The translations under genes were made by a program, and so were the position numbers. Positions 36,102 to 43,491 of a stretch of DNA of 64,000 nt are shown here, in pieces (position 1 is the stretch's first letter; every line of letters begins with the position of its first letter). A model generated the notes under the pieces. It did no database searches, was not told the origin of the DNA, and saw nothing but the letters and a program-made list of their open reading frames with translations. This DNA is from Hathewaya proteolytica DSM 3090 (lineage in GTDB: Bacteria > Bacillota > Clostridia > Clostridiales > Clostridiaceae), in NCBI RefSeq assembly GCF_900142225.1, contig NZ_FRAD01000008.1:82740-146739 (forward strand). Reading direction: 5' to 3'.

Positions 36102-37373
36102 ATGAGATGTTTAAGTTGTTCAAATATAATAAATAGTATAGATAACTTATTGATTGGTTTTAACCCAGATGAATATGGATTAAGTAGAAGTGAGTCAAGT
36201 AATATTCTTAAGTGTACTAGTTGTAATGAAGATATATTGTATGGAGATTATTACTTAGATGAAGAATGTTCAGATATTGATGATATTCAAGATGATTTAT
36301 GTAATATAATTGCAGAAGCTATAGAAAAAAATATTAAATCATGTTCTATTTGTGGACATGGAAATAGGATGAGAGATTTACAAGCTGGTCTATATGTTAA
36401 TTTTAAAGAAGATGATGAATGGGAAAAGTTATTGGATAGATATAATGTGTGTACAGAATTGCAAGAACTTATAAGTAATAATAGTTTAGTAGATGAAGAA
36501 TATTATGATTTAATAATAGAAAATATTAGATGTCCTAATTGTGGAAATGGTGAGGGTGCATATAATAAAGATACTATAGATTATGAAAAATTTAATACAT
36601 ACTCAGAAGTATATACAAAGAATGATATTGAATTATTTGATGAAAGATTTTATGGAGATTATCCATCAATTAAGCAATACTTAAAATTACTGGATGAAAC
36701 AATAACTGTAGATGAGCTTGAGAATTTTAGGGATGAATACATAGAGAATCCTGTATTTATATGTAATAATAAAGTATTTAAAACTATATACTCGAAGTTA
36801 GAAGAAATATATAATAAAAAGCAATTCATTTCGCTATATCCTTCTAAAAGAGTATTTAGGGCAAGAGCCAATACAGCTGGAAAAATACACCCAAAAGAGA
36901 AAATGTGGAATCCACCCAACAGTAAACCTAATCAAGGAAGATATAATTGCCATGGTAAATCGGTTTTATATTGTTCTAATAATATTGAAGTATTAAGAGA
37001 AGAAATAGAAATTAGACAATGTGAAGAATATAATTTTGCAGTGTTTAGGTTACTAAATACTATTAATGTACTTCCAGTAGATTTGATATTTGATGATTTT
37101 GATGGATTTATAAACGACGATGCTGAAGATGATAGCTGTTTAAAAAAGAAGTATATTATTACGAATATAGTTCAAATGATATGTGAGCAAATTGGATATA
37201 ATGGAGTGGCATATAAGTCTGCAAAGGATAGCAGATATGTAAATTATGCACTTTTTAATTTTAAAAAAGATATAGATATTGAGGTTATAAAAGTATTTAA
37301 AGATAGTGATATAAAAAGGAGTGAAATGGAACAAATAATTTATGAAATAGAGAGATATAAAAGAATAAAGTAA
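36102..37373 (+). CDS. RES-domain protein with zinc-ribbon HEPN/RES-type N-terminus
   Basis: This 423-residue protein has N-terminal Cys pairs (MRCLSCSN, LKCTSCNED, CSICGHGN, CPNCGNG). The C-terminal RES domain has RVFRARANTAG near 250, GRYNCHGKSVLYCS near 280 and LREEIE near 300, which give the expected Arg, Tyr and Glu. RES toxins degrade NAD+, so this could be an abortive-infection effector. The ATG at 36102 was chosen because GAGGAG lies 7 bases before it. No Xre antitoxin is fused, although the XRE/ImmA gene lies upstream. Confidence 0.75.
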   Translation: MRCLSCSNIINSIDNLLIGFNPDEYGLSRSESSNILKCTSCNEDILYGDYYLDEECSDIDDIQDDLCNIIAEAIEKNIKSCSICGHGNRMRDLQAGLYVNFKEDDEWEKLLDRYNVCTELQELISNNSLVDEEYYDLIIENIRCPNCGNGEGAYNKDTIDYEKFNTYSEVYTKNDIELFDERFYGDYPSIKQYLKLLDETITVDELENFRDEYIENPVFICNNKVFKTIYSKLEEIYNKKQFISLYPSKRVFRARANTAGKIHPKEKMWNPPNSKPNQGRYNCHGKSVLYCSNNIEVLREEIEIRQCEEYNFAVFRLLNTINVLPVDLIFDDFDGFINDDAEDDSCLKKKYIITNIVQMICEQIGYNGVAYKSAKDSRYVNYALFNFKKDIDIEVIKVFKDSDIKRSEMEQIIYEIERYKRIK

Positions 37374-37391
37374 TATTTTATTAGTATACAC

Positions 37392-37453
37392 AAAAAACCT
37401 CACTTATTACTTATACGGAGAACCGTACCATAAGTGATGCTCCAAATCTTTGA
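37392..37453 (+). repeat. attR of unit 1 / attL of unit 2
   Basis: An inverted arm AAAAAACCTCACTTATTAC is joined to GGAGAACCGTACCATAAGTG and TGCTCCAAATCTTTGA. Nearly the whole 62-base block recurs at 39631-39694. The core equals the rlmH end at 15355 apart from three bases. Confidence 0.88.
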
Positions 37454-37523
37454 TTTGGTTAGCAGAACTTACTCATTCGAACGCATGTGAGAAGGAGTTT
37501 CATTTAAGAATAAATGAGTTTTT

Positions 37524-37566
37524 TAGCCTTAAGCATTGACATAACTTGCCTAAGGCTATTTTTACA
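37524..37566 (+). terminator. Hairpin at the left end of unit 2
   Basis: TAGCCTTA pairs with TAAGGCTA (37550-37557), followed by TTTTTAC. Confidence 0.55.
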
Positions 37567-37575
37567 AGTAGAAAT

Positions 37576-37591
37576 ACCATATCATAAGTAA
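37576..37591 (+). repeat. Extra att-like core inside unit 2
   Basis: ACCATATCATAAGTAA matches the rlmH end ACCGTATCATAAGTAA at 15 of 16 positions. It lies 140 bases inside the left boundary of unit 2 and may be an older junction. Confidence 0.6.
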
Positions 37592-37713
37592 AAACAATAA
37601 TAGTAATGAATAAGAGAAGGAAATATTGTCAAAAATATAATTATGAGAAAATATCTCAAAAAAGTTCACGATTTAAGAAATATGTAATATAATATAATTA
37701 AGAGGTGAGAAAA

Positions 37714-38952
37714 ATGCTTATTCAATTTAATTTTAAAAATTATAAGGGCTTTAAATATGGAACATCATTAGATATGACAGCTACATCATTAAAAGAGCAT
37801 CAATATAATTTAATAGATATGGGAAGTGAAAAAATACTTAAAATTGCAGCAATATATGGAGCTAATGCAAGTGGTAAAAGCACAGTGATTGAGGCCTTTG
37901 GTTTTATGAATAATTTTATATTAAATTCATTTAAATATTCAACTAGCAATATAGATATACCATTAAAGAGATATGCTTTTGATAAAAGCTCAAAATTAGA
38001 ACCAGCAGAGTTTGAGGTTTTTATTAAATATAAAAATGATGAATATCAATATGGATTTAAAATAGATAACAAAAGGGTATTGGAAGAATGGTTATACAAA
38101 AGAGATTTTAGAAGTAAAAAAACAGCTAAGTATAACAGTTTATTTGAGAGAGTTGGTAAACAAATAGAGTGTTCAACACAATTAAAGGATGCTAAAAGTT
38201 TAGCATTAATCACAGAGGATAATACATTGTTTTTATCAATTTGTTCTAATGCTAAAATTCCATATGTTAAAGATGTTATGGAATGGTTTAATAATACAAC
38301 TATTGTTGACATGGGAGATTGTGAAATAGAAGGCCTTATAACAAGAGGAGTATCTTCCGTAATTGAAGATAGAGAATATCAAAAAGAATTAGTAAGATTT
38401 TTAAATGCAATAGATATTAATATAGTAGATATAAAAGTTGAAAAAATAAATATAGAAGGAGAAAAAAATAGATATAGAATATATTCTTATCATAATGTTG
38501 AGGATAGTAGTGAATTAGTTGGGATACCATTTTATGAAGAGTCTAGTGGAACACAAAAAATGTTTGCATTATATAGTTTATTTAAACATTCAATTGAATT
38601 AGGAATGCCAATATTTATAGATGAACTAGATGCAAAATTGCATCCATTATTAATGAAATATATACTAAGTATGTTTCATAGTGAAGAAACTAATGAAAAT
38701 GGAGCACAATTAATTTATACAGCACATGATGACTTTACACTTAATAAAGATATATTTAGAAGAGACCAGATATGGTTTGTAGAAAAGGATATAAATTCAG
38801 TTGCGACTTTATATTCATTAGCAGAATATAAGGTTGGTGATAAAAAAGTAAGGAATGATGCTAGTTATAATAAGGATTATTTATCAGGAAAGTATGGAGC
38901 AATACCTATATTAAATTCATTTTATATCAGTGAGGATAAAAAATATGAGTAA
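37714..38952 (+). CDS. RloA/AbiLi-like AAA15 ATPase
   Basis: This 412-residue ATPase has Walker A GANASGKST near 49, the signature SSGTQKMFALY near 277 and Walker B MPIFIDELDAKLHP near 300. Then comes TAHDDF, as in OLD-like and RloA/AbiLi ATPases. The ATG at 37714 has GAGGTGAG ahead. It overlaps the RloB-like gene by eight bases. In AbiL-type systems the ATPase senses infection and the RloB partner acts downstream. Confidence 0.85.
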   Translation: MLIQFNFKNYKGFKYGTSLDMTATSLKEHQYNLIDMGSEKILKIAAIYGANASGKSTVIEAFGFMNNFILNSFKYSTSNIDIPLKRYAFDKSSKLEPAEFEVFIKYKNDEYQYGFKIDNKRVLEEWLYKRDFRSKKTAKYNSLFERVGKQIECSTQLKDAKSLALITEDNTLFLSICSNAKIPYVKDVMEWFNNTTIVDMGDCEIEGLITRGVSSVIEDREYQKELVRFLNAIDINIVDIKVEKINIEGEKNRYRIYSYHNVEDSSELVGIPFYEESSGTQKMFALYSLFKHSIELGMPIFIDELDAKLHPLLMKYILSMFHSEETNENGAQLIYTAHDDFTLNKDIFRRDQIWFVEKDINSVATLYSLAEYKVGDKKVRNDASYNKDYLSGKYGAIPILNSFYISEDKKYE

Positions 38953-39601
38953 GTTGGGACGAGAGGGAAAAAGAAAAGCAAGAAAAATTAGTGTTAGAGA
39001 TGAACGTCCTGAAACATGTTTAATAATTACAGAGGGTACTGAAACTGAAGTGAATTATTTTGATAATATGAAGAAAATTATTAATAATAGATATAGGAAT
39101 AGAGAGATTCAAGAAAATTATCCAATAAAAGTAGAAGGTAAGGGACGTAGTACAAGTGTACTAGTAAATGAAGCTATAAAAAGAAAAAATAGAGAGAATT
39201 TTAGTAAAGTATGGGTTGTATTTGATAAAGATGACAATTCAGATTTTGATCTGGCAATTAAGATAGCTAAAGAAAATAATATCGAAGTAGCATGGTCTAA
39301 CGAAAGTTTTGAGCTATGGTTATTATTACATTTTCAAGATTTAAGTGTAGGTATAAAAAGAAATCAAGATTTAAGTAATTTAAATAATCATTTTAAAAAT
39401 AATAATATTAATAATGGAATATATAATAAAAATATATCCAATATTTTTGATGTGATGTTAGACAAAGTGGATATGGCAATAACTAGAAGTGAAAAACTAC
39501 GCAAACATTATGATATACAGCGTGAACAGTATGCCTCTAATATGAATCCTGGAACAACGGTTGATATTTTAGTAAAAGAATTGATGGATTATATTAGATG
39601 A
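38945..39601 (+). CDS. RloB/AbiLii-like protein (Toprim-like nuclease candidate)
   Basis: This 218-residue protein carries the RloB motifs in order: CLIITEGTETEVNYFDNM, VVFDKDDNSDFD, SNESFELWLLLHF and NPGTTVDILV. The E-T-E and D-K-D-D motifs are Toprim-like metal sites. With the overlapping ATPase it forms a two-gene defence module, RloAB of the AbiL type. Confidence 0.85.
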   Translation: MSKLGREGKRKARKISVRDERPETCLIITEGTETEVNYFDNMKKIINNRYRNREIQENYPIKVEGKGRSTSVLVNEAIKRKNRENFSKVWVVFDKDDNSDFDLAIKIAKENNIEVAWSNESFELWLLLHFQDLSVGIKRNQDLSNLNNHFKNNNINNGIYNKNISNIFDVMLDKVDMAITRSEKLRKHYDIQREQYASNMNPGTTVDILVKELMDYIR

Positions 39602-39630
39602 CGAGATACATAGTGTGAACTTTATTATAG

Positions 39631-39694
39631 AAAAAACCTCACTTACTACTAATACGGTGAACCCCGTACCATAAGTGATGATCCAAATCTTTGA
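39631..39694 (+). repeat. attR: right end of the composite island
   Basis: AAAAAACCTCACTTACTAC is followed by ATACGGTGAACCCCGTACC and ATAAGTGATGATCCAAATC. The block is 64 bases and nearly identical to 37392-37453, with two extra Cs in the core. After it the sequence no longer matches. Confidence 0.85.
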
Positions 39695-39830
39695 GTTGCC
39701 TAATACACGCTTATAGTGCAATAAAATATAATGTAAAAACCCTTTTACATGGTGAAAAGAGTGATGTAAAGTAGTTTTGCTAGCATGAATATGCTCCAGA
39801 TTATAGAATGTAAGTGGGAGGGATATCAGA

Positions 39831-40424
39831 GTGGACATTAGCAGACAAATAAAAAAATATAGACTGGATTCAAAGTTATCTCAAGAAGATTTGGCTGAAA
39901 AAATATATGTAACACGACAGACCATTTCAAATTGGGAGAATGGTAAGAACTATCCAGATATAAATAGCTTGGTATTATTAAGTAATCTTTTTGGTATTTC
40001 TCTTGATATTCTAGTTAAAGGAGATTTGGAGGAAATGAAAGAAGAAATTAAAACAGAGGACATTAAAAAATTTAACCGTGACGGAGCAATCTTTACTTTA
40101 TTATTTATTACAACAATATTATTGGGCGTTCCACTATTTCTTTTCTTAGAGTTTATTGGGGTTGCCATTTGGTGTGTGATATTTGGCGTCACAATGTATT
40201 ATGGAAGATGTGTTGAGAAACAAAAGAAAGCTTATGATGTTCAAACCTTTAGAGAGATCGTAGCTTTTACCGAAGGAAAAAAACTTGATGAAATTGAAAA
40301 GAGGTGTGAGGTTGCAAAACGCCCATACCAAGATATACTAGCAGTAATCTGTTCGGGATTGATTGCAGCAGTTGTCGCTATAGGAATGCATTTCTTATTT
40401 AGATTAATTGGGTGTATCAAATAG
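39831..40424 (+). CDS. XRE-family regulator with C-terminal membrane segments
   Basis: This 197-residue protein starts at GTG after GGGAGGG. It has an N-terminal HTH_3 (LAEKIYVTRQTISNWENGKN) and membrane helices (AIFTLLFITTILLGVPLFLF, EFIGVAIWCVIFGVTMYY, and one near the C-terminus). This membrane-tethered XRE type often controls resistance or toxin genes nearby. Confidence 0.85.
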   Translation: MDISRQIKKYRLDSKLSQEDLAEKIYVTRQTISNWENGKNYPDINSLVLLSNLFGISLDILVKGDLEEMKEEIKTEDIKKFNRDGAIFTLLFITTILLGVPLFLFLEFIGVAIWCVIFGVTMYYGRCVEKQKKAYDVQTFREIVAFTEGKKLDEIEKRCEVAKRPYQDILAVICSGLIAAVVAIGMHFLFRLIGCIK

Positions 40425-40474
40425 TTAATGATTTGGGAATTTTAATTTATATATTATTTAAAGATTTCTAAATA

Positions 40475-40514
40475 AAAAGAGTGCTAATCTTGTGAGGATG
40501 GAGCACTTTTTTCT
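40475..40514 (+). terminator. Terminator after the XRE membrane regulator
   Basis: AAGAGTGCT pairs with GGAGCACTT, followed by TTTTTC. Confidence 0.7.
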
Positions 40515-40640
40515 TTTAACTTCTATATTAAGAATATATAGTGGTGTAACTTAGAAATTCAGAATTCATATAATTATAATTGTTGTTTATATATGTAATA
40601 GTCTTCTGACATGCTATAATTTATTATGAAATGAAAATTC

Positions 40641-40706
40641 AATTGGGGGAATATTAATACATGGAGGAAAGGTATTGCTTCAACAATGTAATGGAGAAAA
40701 AGATTC
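40641..40706 (+). pseudogene. Fragment of a Nudix gene, near-copy of 41905-41969
   Basis: About 65 bases, including GGTATTGCTTCAACAATGTA and ATGGAGAAAAAGATT, match the start region of the intact Nudix gene at over 90 per cent. It stops abruptly. It is a partial duplication or the remnant of a second copy. Confidence 0.75.
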
Positions 40707-40734
40707 TTGATTCGATTATACAAGGAGGGAAGCA

Positions 40735-41214
40735 ATGAATATTGAAATTAAAAAATGTATCAAAAGCACTTTTTCAGTAATTGGTAAGGAGGGTTCAACA
40801 GTAGAAGGGAATGATTTTATAAATAATTTATGGGAAAATGCCAATAATCACTTTGATGAAATTGAATCTTTTGCAAAAAAAGATGAAGAAGGAAATATTG
40901 TAGGTATTTGGGGATTGATGAGTGATTTCTCAAGGTCTTTTAAGACTTGGGAGGACAATTTTACAAAAGGATTATATTTAGCAGGAGTAGAAGCAAGTGA
41001 CAATGTACAAGCACCAAATAACTGGACAAAATGGACAGTCCCTGCATCTGAATATCTTTATATAAAGGTTGATAGAGAATATAAAGAAACCTTTGATTAT
41101 GTCTTAAATTACATGAATACCAATGATATTAACCTAGTAGGTGCTGTATTTGATTACAATTGTCCCGATGAAAATGGACAGTTATATTTATTTTTCCCAA
41201 TCAAAAGGTTGTGA
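40735..41214 (+). CDS. GyrI-like/AraC effector-binding-domain protein
   Basis: This 159-residue stand-alone small-molecule-binding domain has WENANNHFDEIES, then IWGLMSDFSRSF and a C-terminal YLFFPIKRL. These fit the GyrI/SHS2 fold used as effector domain of AraC regulators and as a gyrase inhibitor-like protein. No DNA-binding part is present. AGGAGGGAAG precedes the start. Confidence 0.75.
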   Translation: MNIEIKKCIKSTFSVIGKEGSTVEGNDFINNLWENANNHFDEIESFAKKDEEGNIVGIWGLMSDFSRSFKTWEDNFTKGLYLAGVEASDNVQAPNNWTKWTVPASEYLYIKVDREYKETFDYVLNYMNTNDINLVGAVFDYNCPDENGQLYLFFPIKRL

Positions 41215-41233
41215 TTAAATAGAAAAAGTATAC

Positions 41234-41369
41234 GTGATAGTCGTTACGGTATTGGGTTATTAACATGTAATCAAAATTTTAATGCTCAAAGGTTTTATGA
41301 AAACTTAAACTATATAAAGACTAATGAGATAGATTATAAGAAAAGGGGCAGTGAATTATATAATGCTTA
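41234..41369 (+). pseudogene. C-terminal remnant of a GNAT acetyltransferase
   Basis: An open frame without a start reads RYGIGLLTCNQNFNAQRFYE, then NLNYIKTNEIDYKKRG, the usual GNAT ending (N-x-A-x-x-F-Y-x-x-L-x-Y). It overlaps the start of the next acetyltransferase gene. Confidence 0.6.
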
Positions 41370-41809
41370 ATATTTGTAAAGCAAAACCAGAAGATAGTAA
41401 AAAAGTAGCAGAATTATTTCATAATATGTGGAGTAGCTCGGATATAAAAGATTTACAAGCAGAGTTGTTTGAAAAGATTATATCTAGCGAATCGGGAATA
41501 TTTATAGCGTATAATGATAATATTTCGGTAGGTGTTGCGGAGTGTGGATTAAGAAAAGACTATGTTGAGGGTACGGACAGTACTCCAGTGGGGTATTTAG
41601 AAGGGATTTATGTGATTGAGGAGTTTCGTAACAAGAGTATAGCCAGTATGTTATGTCAATCGTGTGAAAAGTGGGCAATGGAAATGGGATGTAAAGAATT
41701 TGCTAGTGATTGTGAATTGACTAATAGAGAAAGCCTAGAATTTCACCGGGCTATAGGTTTTGATGAAGCTAATAGAATTATTTGTTTCACAAAAAAATTA
41801 ATCAAATAA
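41363..41809 (+). CDS. GNAT acetyltransferase resembling aminoglycoside 6'-N-acetyltransferases
   Basis: This 148-residue acetyl-CoA transferase has the blocks seen in AAC(6')-I enzymes: CGLRKDYVEGTDSTPVGYLE, GIYVIEEFRNKSIASML, WAMEMGCKEFASDCELTNRE and HRAIGFDEANRIICF. It could acetylate an aminoglycoside, but related housekeeping enzymes exist and no phenotype can be claimed. I chose ATG at 41363. A GTG at 41351 is in frame but only two bases behind the purine-rich site. Confidence 0.7.
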   Translation: MLNICKAKPEDSKKVAELFHNMWSSSDIKDLQAELFEKIISSESGIFIAYNDNISVGVAECGLRKDYVEGTDSTPVGYLEGIYVIEEFRNKSIASMLCQSCEKWAMEMGCKEFASDCELTNRESLEFHRAIGFDEANRIICFTKKLIK

Positions 41810-41850
41810 ATTACATGCTTAAAAAATATAAATGAGGGGAAGAGATATAA

Positions 41851-42345
41851 ATGAATAAACAAGATATACTATTTAAAAATGAAGATGGTGTGTTTAGTTA
41901 CCGCATTGGGGGGATATTAATACATGGGGGAAAGGTATTGCTCCAACAATGTAATGGAGAAAAAGATTATGCAATTCCTGGTGGACATGTAAGCTTTGGT
42001 GAAACCAGTAAGGATACCATTGTTAGAGAGTTTAAAGAAGAAACAGGATTTGATGTTAATCCTGAAAGGTTATTATGGATTGGAGAGGTATTTTTTCCAT
42101 GGGATACTAAACCATGCCATCAGATATGCATGTACTTTTTAGTTACTTTGTGTGATGAAACTCAAATTCAATCAGATAGTAGCTTTTTCGGAGTAGATGA
42201 ATTAGAAAGGCAAAGGATTAATTTAAAGTTTTCGTGGATTCCATTAACAGATTTAAAATATATTAAATTATATCCATTAGGTACTAAGGAAAAATTAATG
42301 AATTTATCTGACAATGTAGAACATTTTGTGTACATAGAAAACTAA
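41851..42345 (+). CDS. Nudix hydrolase
   Basis: This 164-residue protein has the Nudix box GGHVSFGETSKDTIVREFKE followed by ETGFDV. It hydrolyses a nucleoside diphosphate-linked substrate that cannot be named from sequence. Part of its 5' region is duplicated at 40641-40706. GAGGGGAAGAG lies ahead of the start. Confidence 0.9.
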   Translation: MNKQDILFKNEDGVFSYRIGGILIHGGKVLLQQCNGEKDYAIPGGHVSFGETSKDTIVREFKEETGFDVNPERLLWIGEVFFPWDTKPCHQICMYFLVTLCDETQIQSDSSFFGVDELERQRINLKFSWIPLTDLKYIKLYPLGTKEKLMNLSDNVEHFVYIEN

Positions 42346-42377
42346 GAAGAAGAAAGCGGGAAAATAGGGTGTTGATT

Positions 42378-43232
42378 ATGATAAAAGAAATTTACAGGGC
42401 TGAAGAAGTAGTGGATTTTGCATGGGAATTGAGTCACAATGATTTGTATGCTAGTTATCCAAGGAGAAATTCAATAGAGGAGATTAAAAAAGAACTTGAA
42501 AGAGCCATTAATTCAGAGAACAGGAATATAATAGCTTATTATAACCAGAATATACTATGCGGGGTTTGCATTTATTTTTGGGAATGTGATGAAAAATATG
42601 CACAAACAACAGGATTCTTAATAAGGGGAGACTATGACCAAATTGCAGATGAATTTATTAGTCATATAAGTAAACAGTTGCCGGGATATGAGCTATTTAT
42701 AGGGGTTCCTTTTACTAATAAAAATGCAAATGAATATTTTATTAAAAAGAATATTGAACGAATTGAATCCAGTATTGTTGCCGCACTATATAATTTAGAG
42801 TCACGTGGAAAGGAAAGCCATAATCAGGTGGAGAGGATTACAAATAGCAATTTTGAAGAATATGCTGTGTTTCATGATAAATATGCCATCCCATTAGAAA
42901 TGTACTATAATAGCAGAAATCTTGAAAAGGATATAGATTGCTTTCGTATATTTGCTTTCAGACAGGATCAAGCAATACGTGGAAGTATTTTCACAAAGAC
43001 TTTCAAAGATGGGGCAGATGTTATGGGCTTATTTGTTCATAAGGAATATAAAAATAAAGGTATCGAGAGCATTTTAATTAATGAAATGCTTATGCAATTG
43101 TATAATGAATTTGGCTCACTAAGGGAAATCGTATATTTTGTTGATGAAGACTGCCAGGATGAATTGGATGTAGTATTGGCTGCAGGCTTTGAAATTAAAG
43201 AAAAGTATAGATGTTATAAATGTATACTTTAG
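42378..43232 (+). CDS. GNAT family acetyltransferase (double-domain)
   Basis: This 284-residue protein has two GNAT-like halves. The C-terminal one is the better preserved (VMGLFVHKEYKNKGIESILI, the acetyl-CoA loop). The N-terminal half is degenerate. I read from the ATG at 42378, which has AGGG eight bases upstream. The substrate is unknown. Confidence 0.75.
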   Translation: MIKEIYRAEEVVDFAWELSHNDLYASYPRRNSIEEIKKELERAINSENRNIIAYYNQNILCGVCIYFWECDEKYAQTTGFLIRGDYDQIADEFISHISKQLPGYELFIGVPFTNKNANEYFIKKNIERIESSIVAALYNLESRGKESHNQVERITNSNFEEYAVFHDKYAIPLEMYYNSRNLEKDIDCFRIFAFRQDQAIRGSIFTKTFKDGADVMGLFVHKEYKNKGIESILINEMLMQLYNEFGSLREIVYFVDEDCQDELDVVLAAGFEIKEKYRCYKCIL

Positions 43233-43301
43233 TTAAATATGTCACAGTAGTAAAATAAAAATCTAAATTTGTCATGTTGAGATTAAAGTTTTTAAATAGA
43301 A

Positions 43302-43344
43302 AAAATAGTAGCTTCCAAATTGCACGCGGGGCTACTATTTTTTT
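43302..43344 (+). terminator. Terminator after the acetyltransferase block
   Basis: AAATAGTAGC pairs with GCTACTATTT, followed by TTTTTG. Confidence 0.85.
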
Positions 43345-43491
43345 GTTATTTTATTTATAGGTAACACTATAAATTTTAGTAGAATAATAAATAAGAAAAA
43401 TTATCTAACCAAAATAAAAAAAATGTTACTATATATATAATGGCTCTTAATGGTTTTGAGTTTCCAGTGTTTTAAGTAAAAGGAGAAATAC

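Larger units (their letters stand above)
15366..39670 (+). mobile_element. Composite SCC-like genomic island inserted at the 3' end of rlmH
   Basis: The island lies between the rlmH end (core 15355-15374) and the last copy of that core near 39660. An intermediate copy at 37419-37438 divides it into a 22-kb unit with the recombinase and a 2.2-kb unit with RloA/RloB-like genes. Diagnostic traits shared with staphylococcal SCC are the site (last codons of rlmH), the inward inverted repeats at each junction, a large serine recombinase, and a P4-type helicase upstream of it. Genes inside are visibly more AT-rich than flanking core genes. Cargo is largely defence-like. There are no conjugation genes. 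Confidence 0.85.
37421..39670 (+). mobile_element. Unit 2: 2.2-kb passenger unit carrying RloA/RloB-like genes
   Basis: It is bounded by near-identical 62-64-base att blocks. It has no recombinase of its own, so it would need the unit 1 enzyme in trans, as recombinase-less SCC-type units do. Confidence 0.75.
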
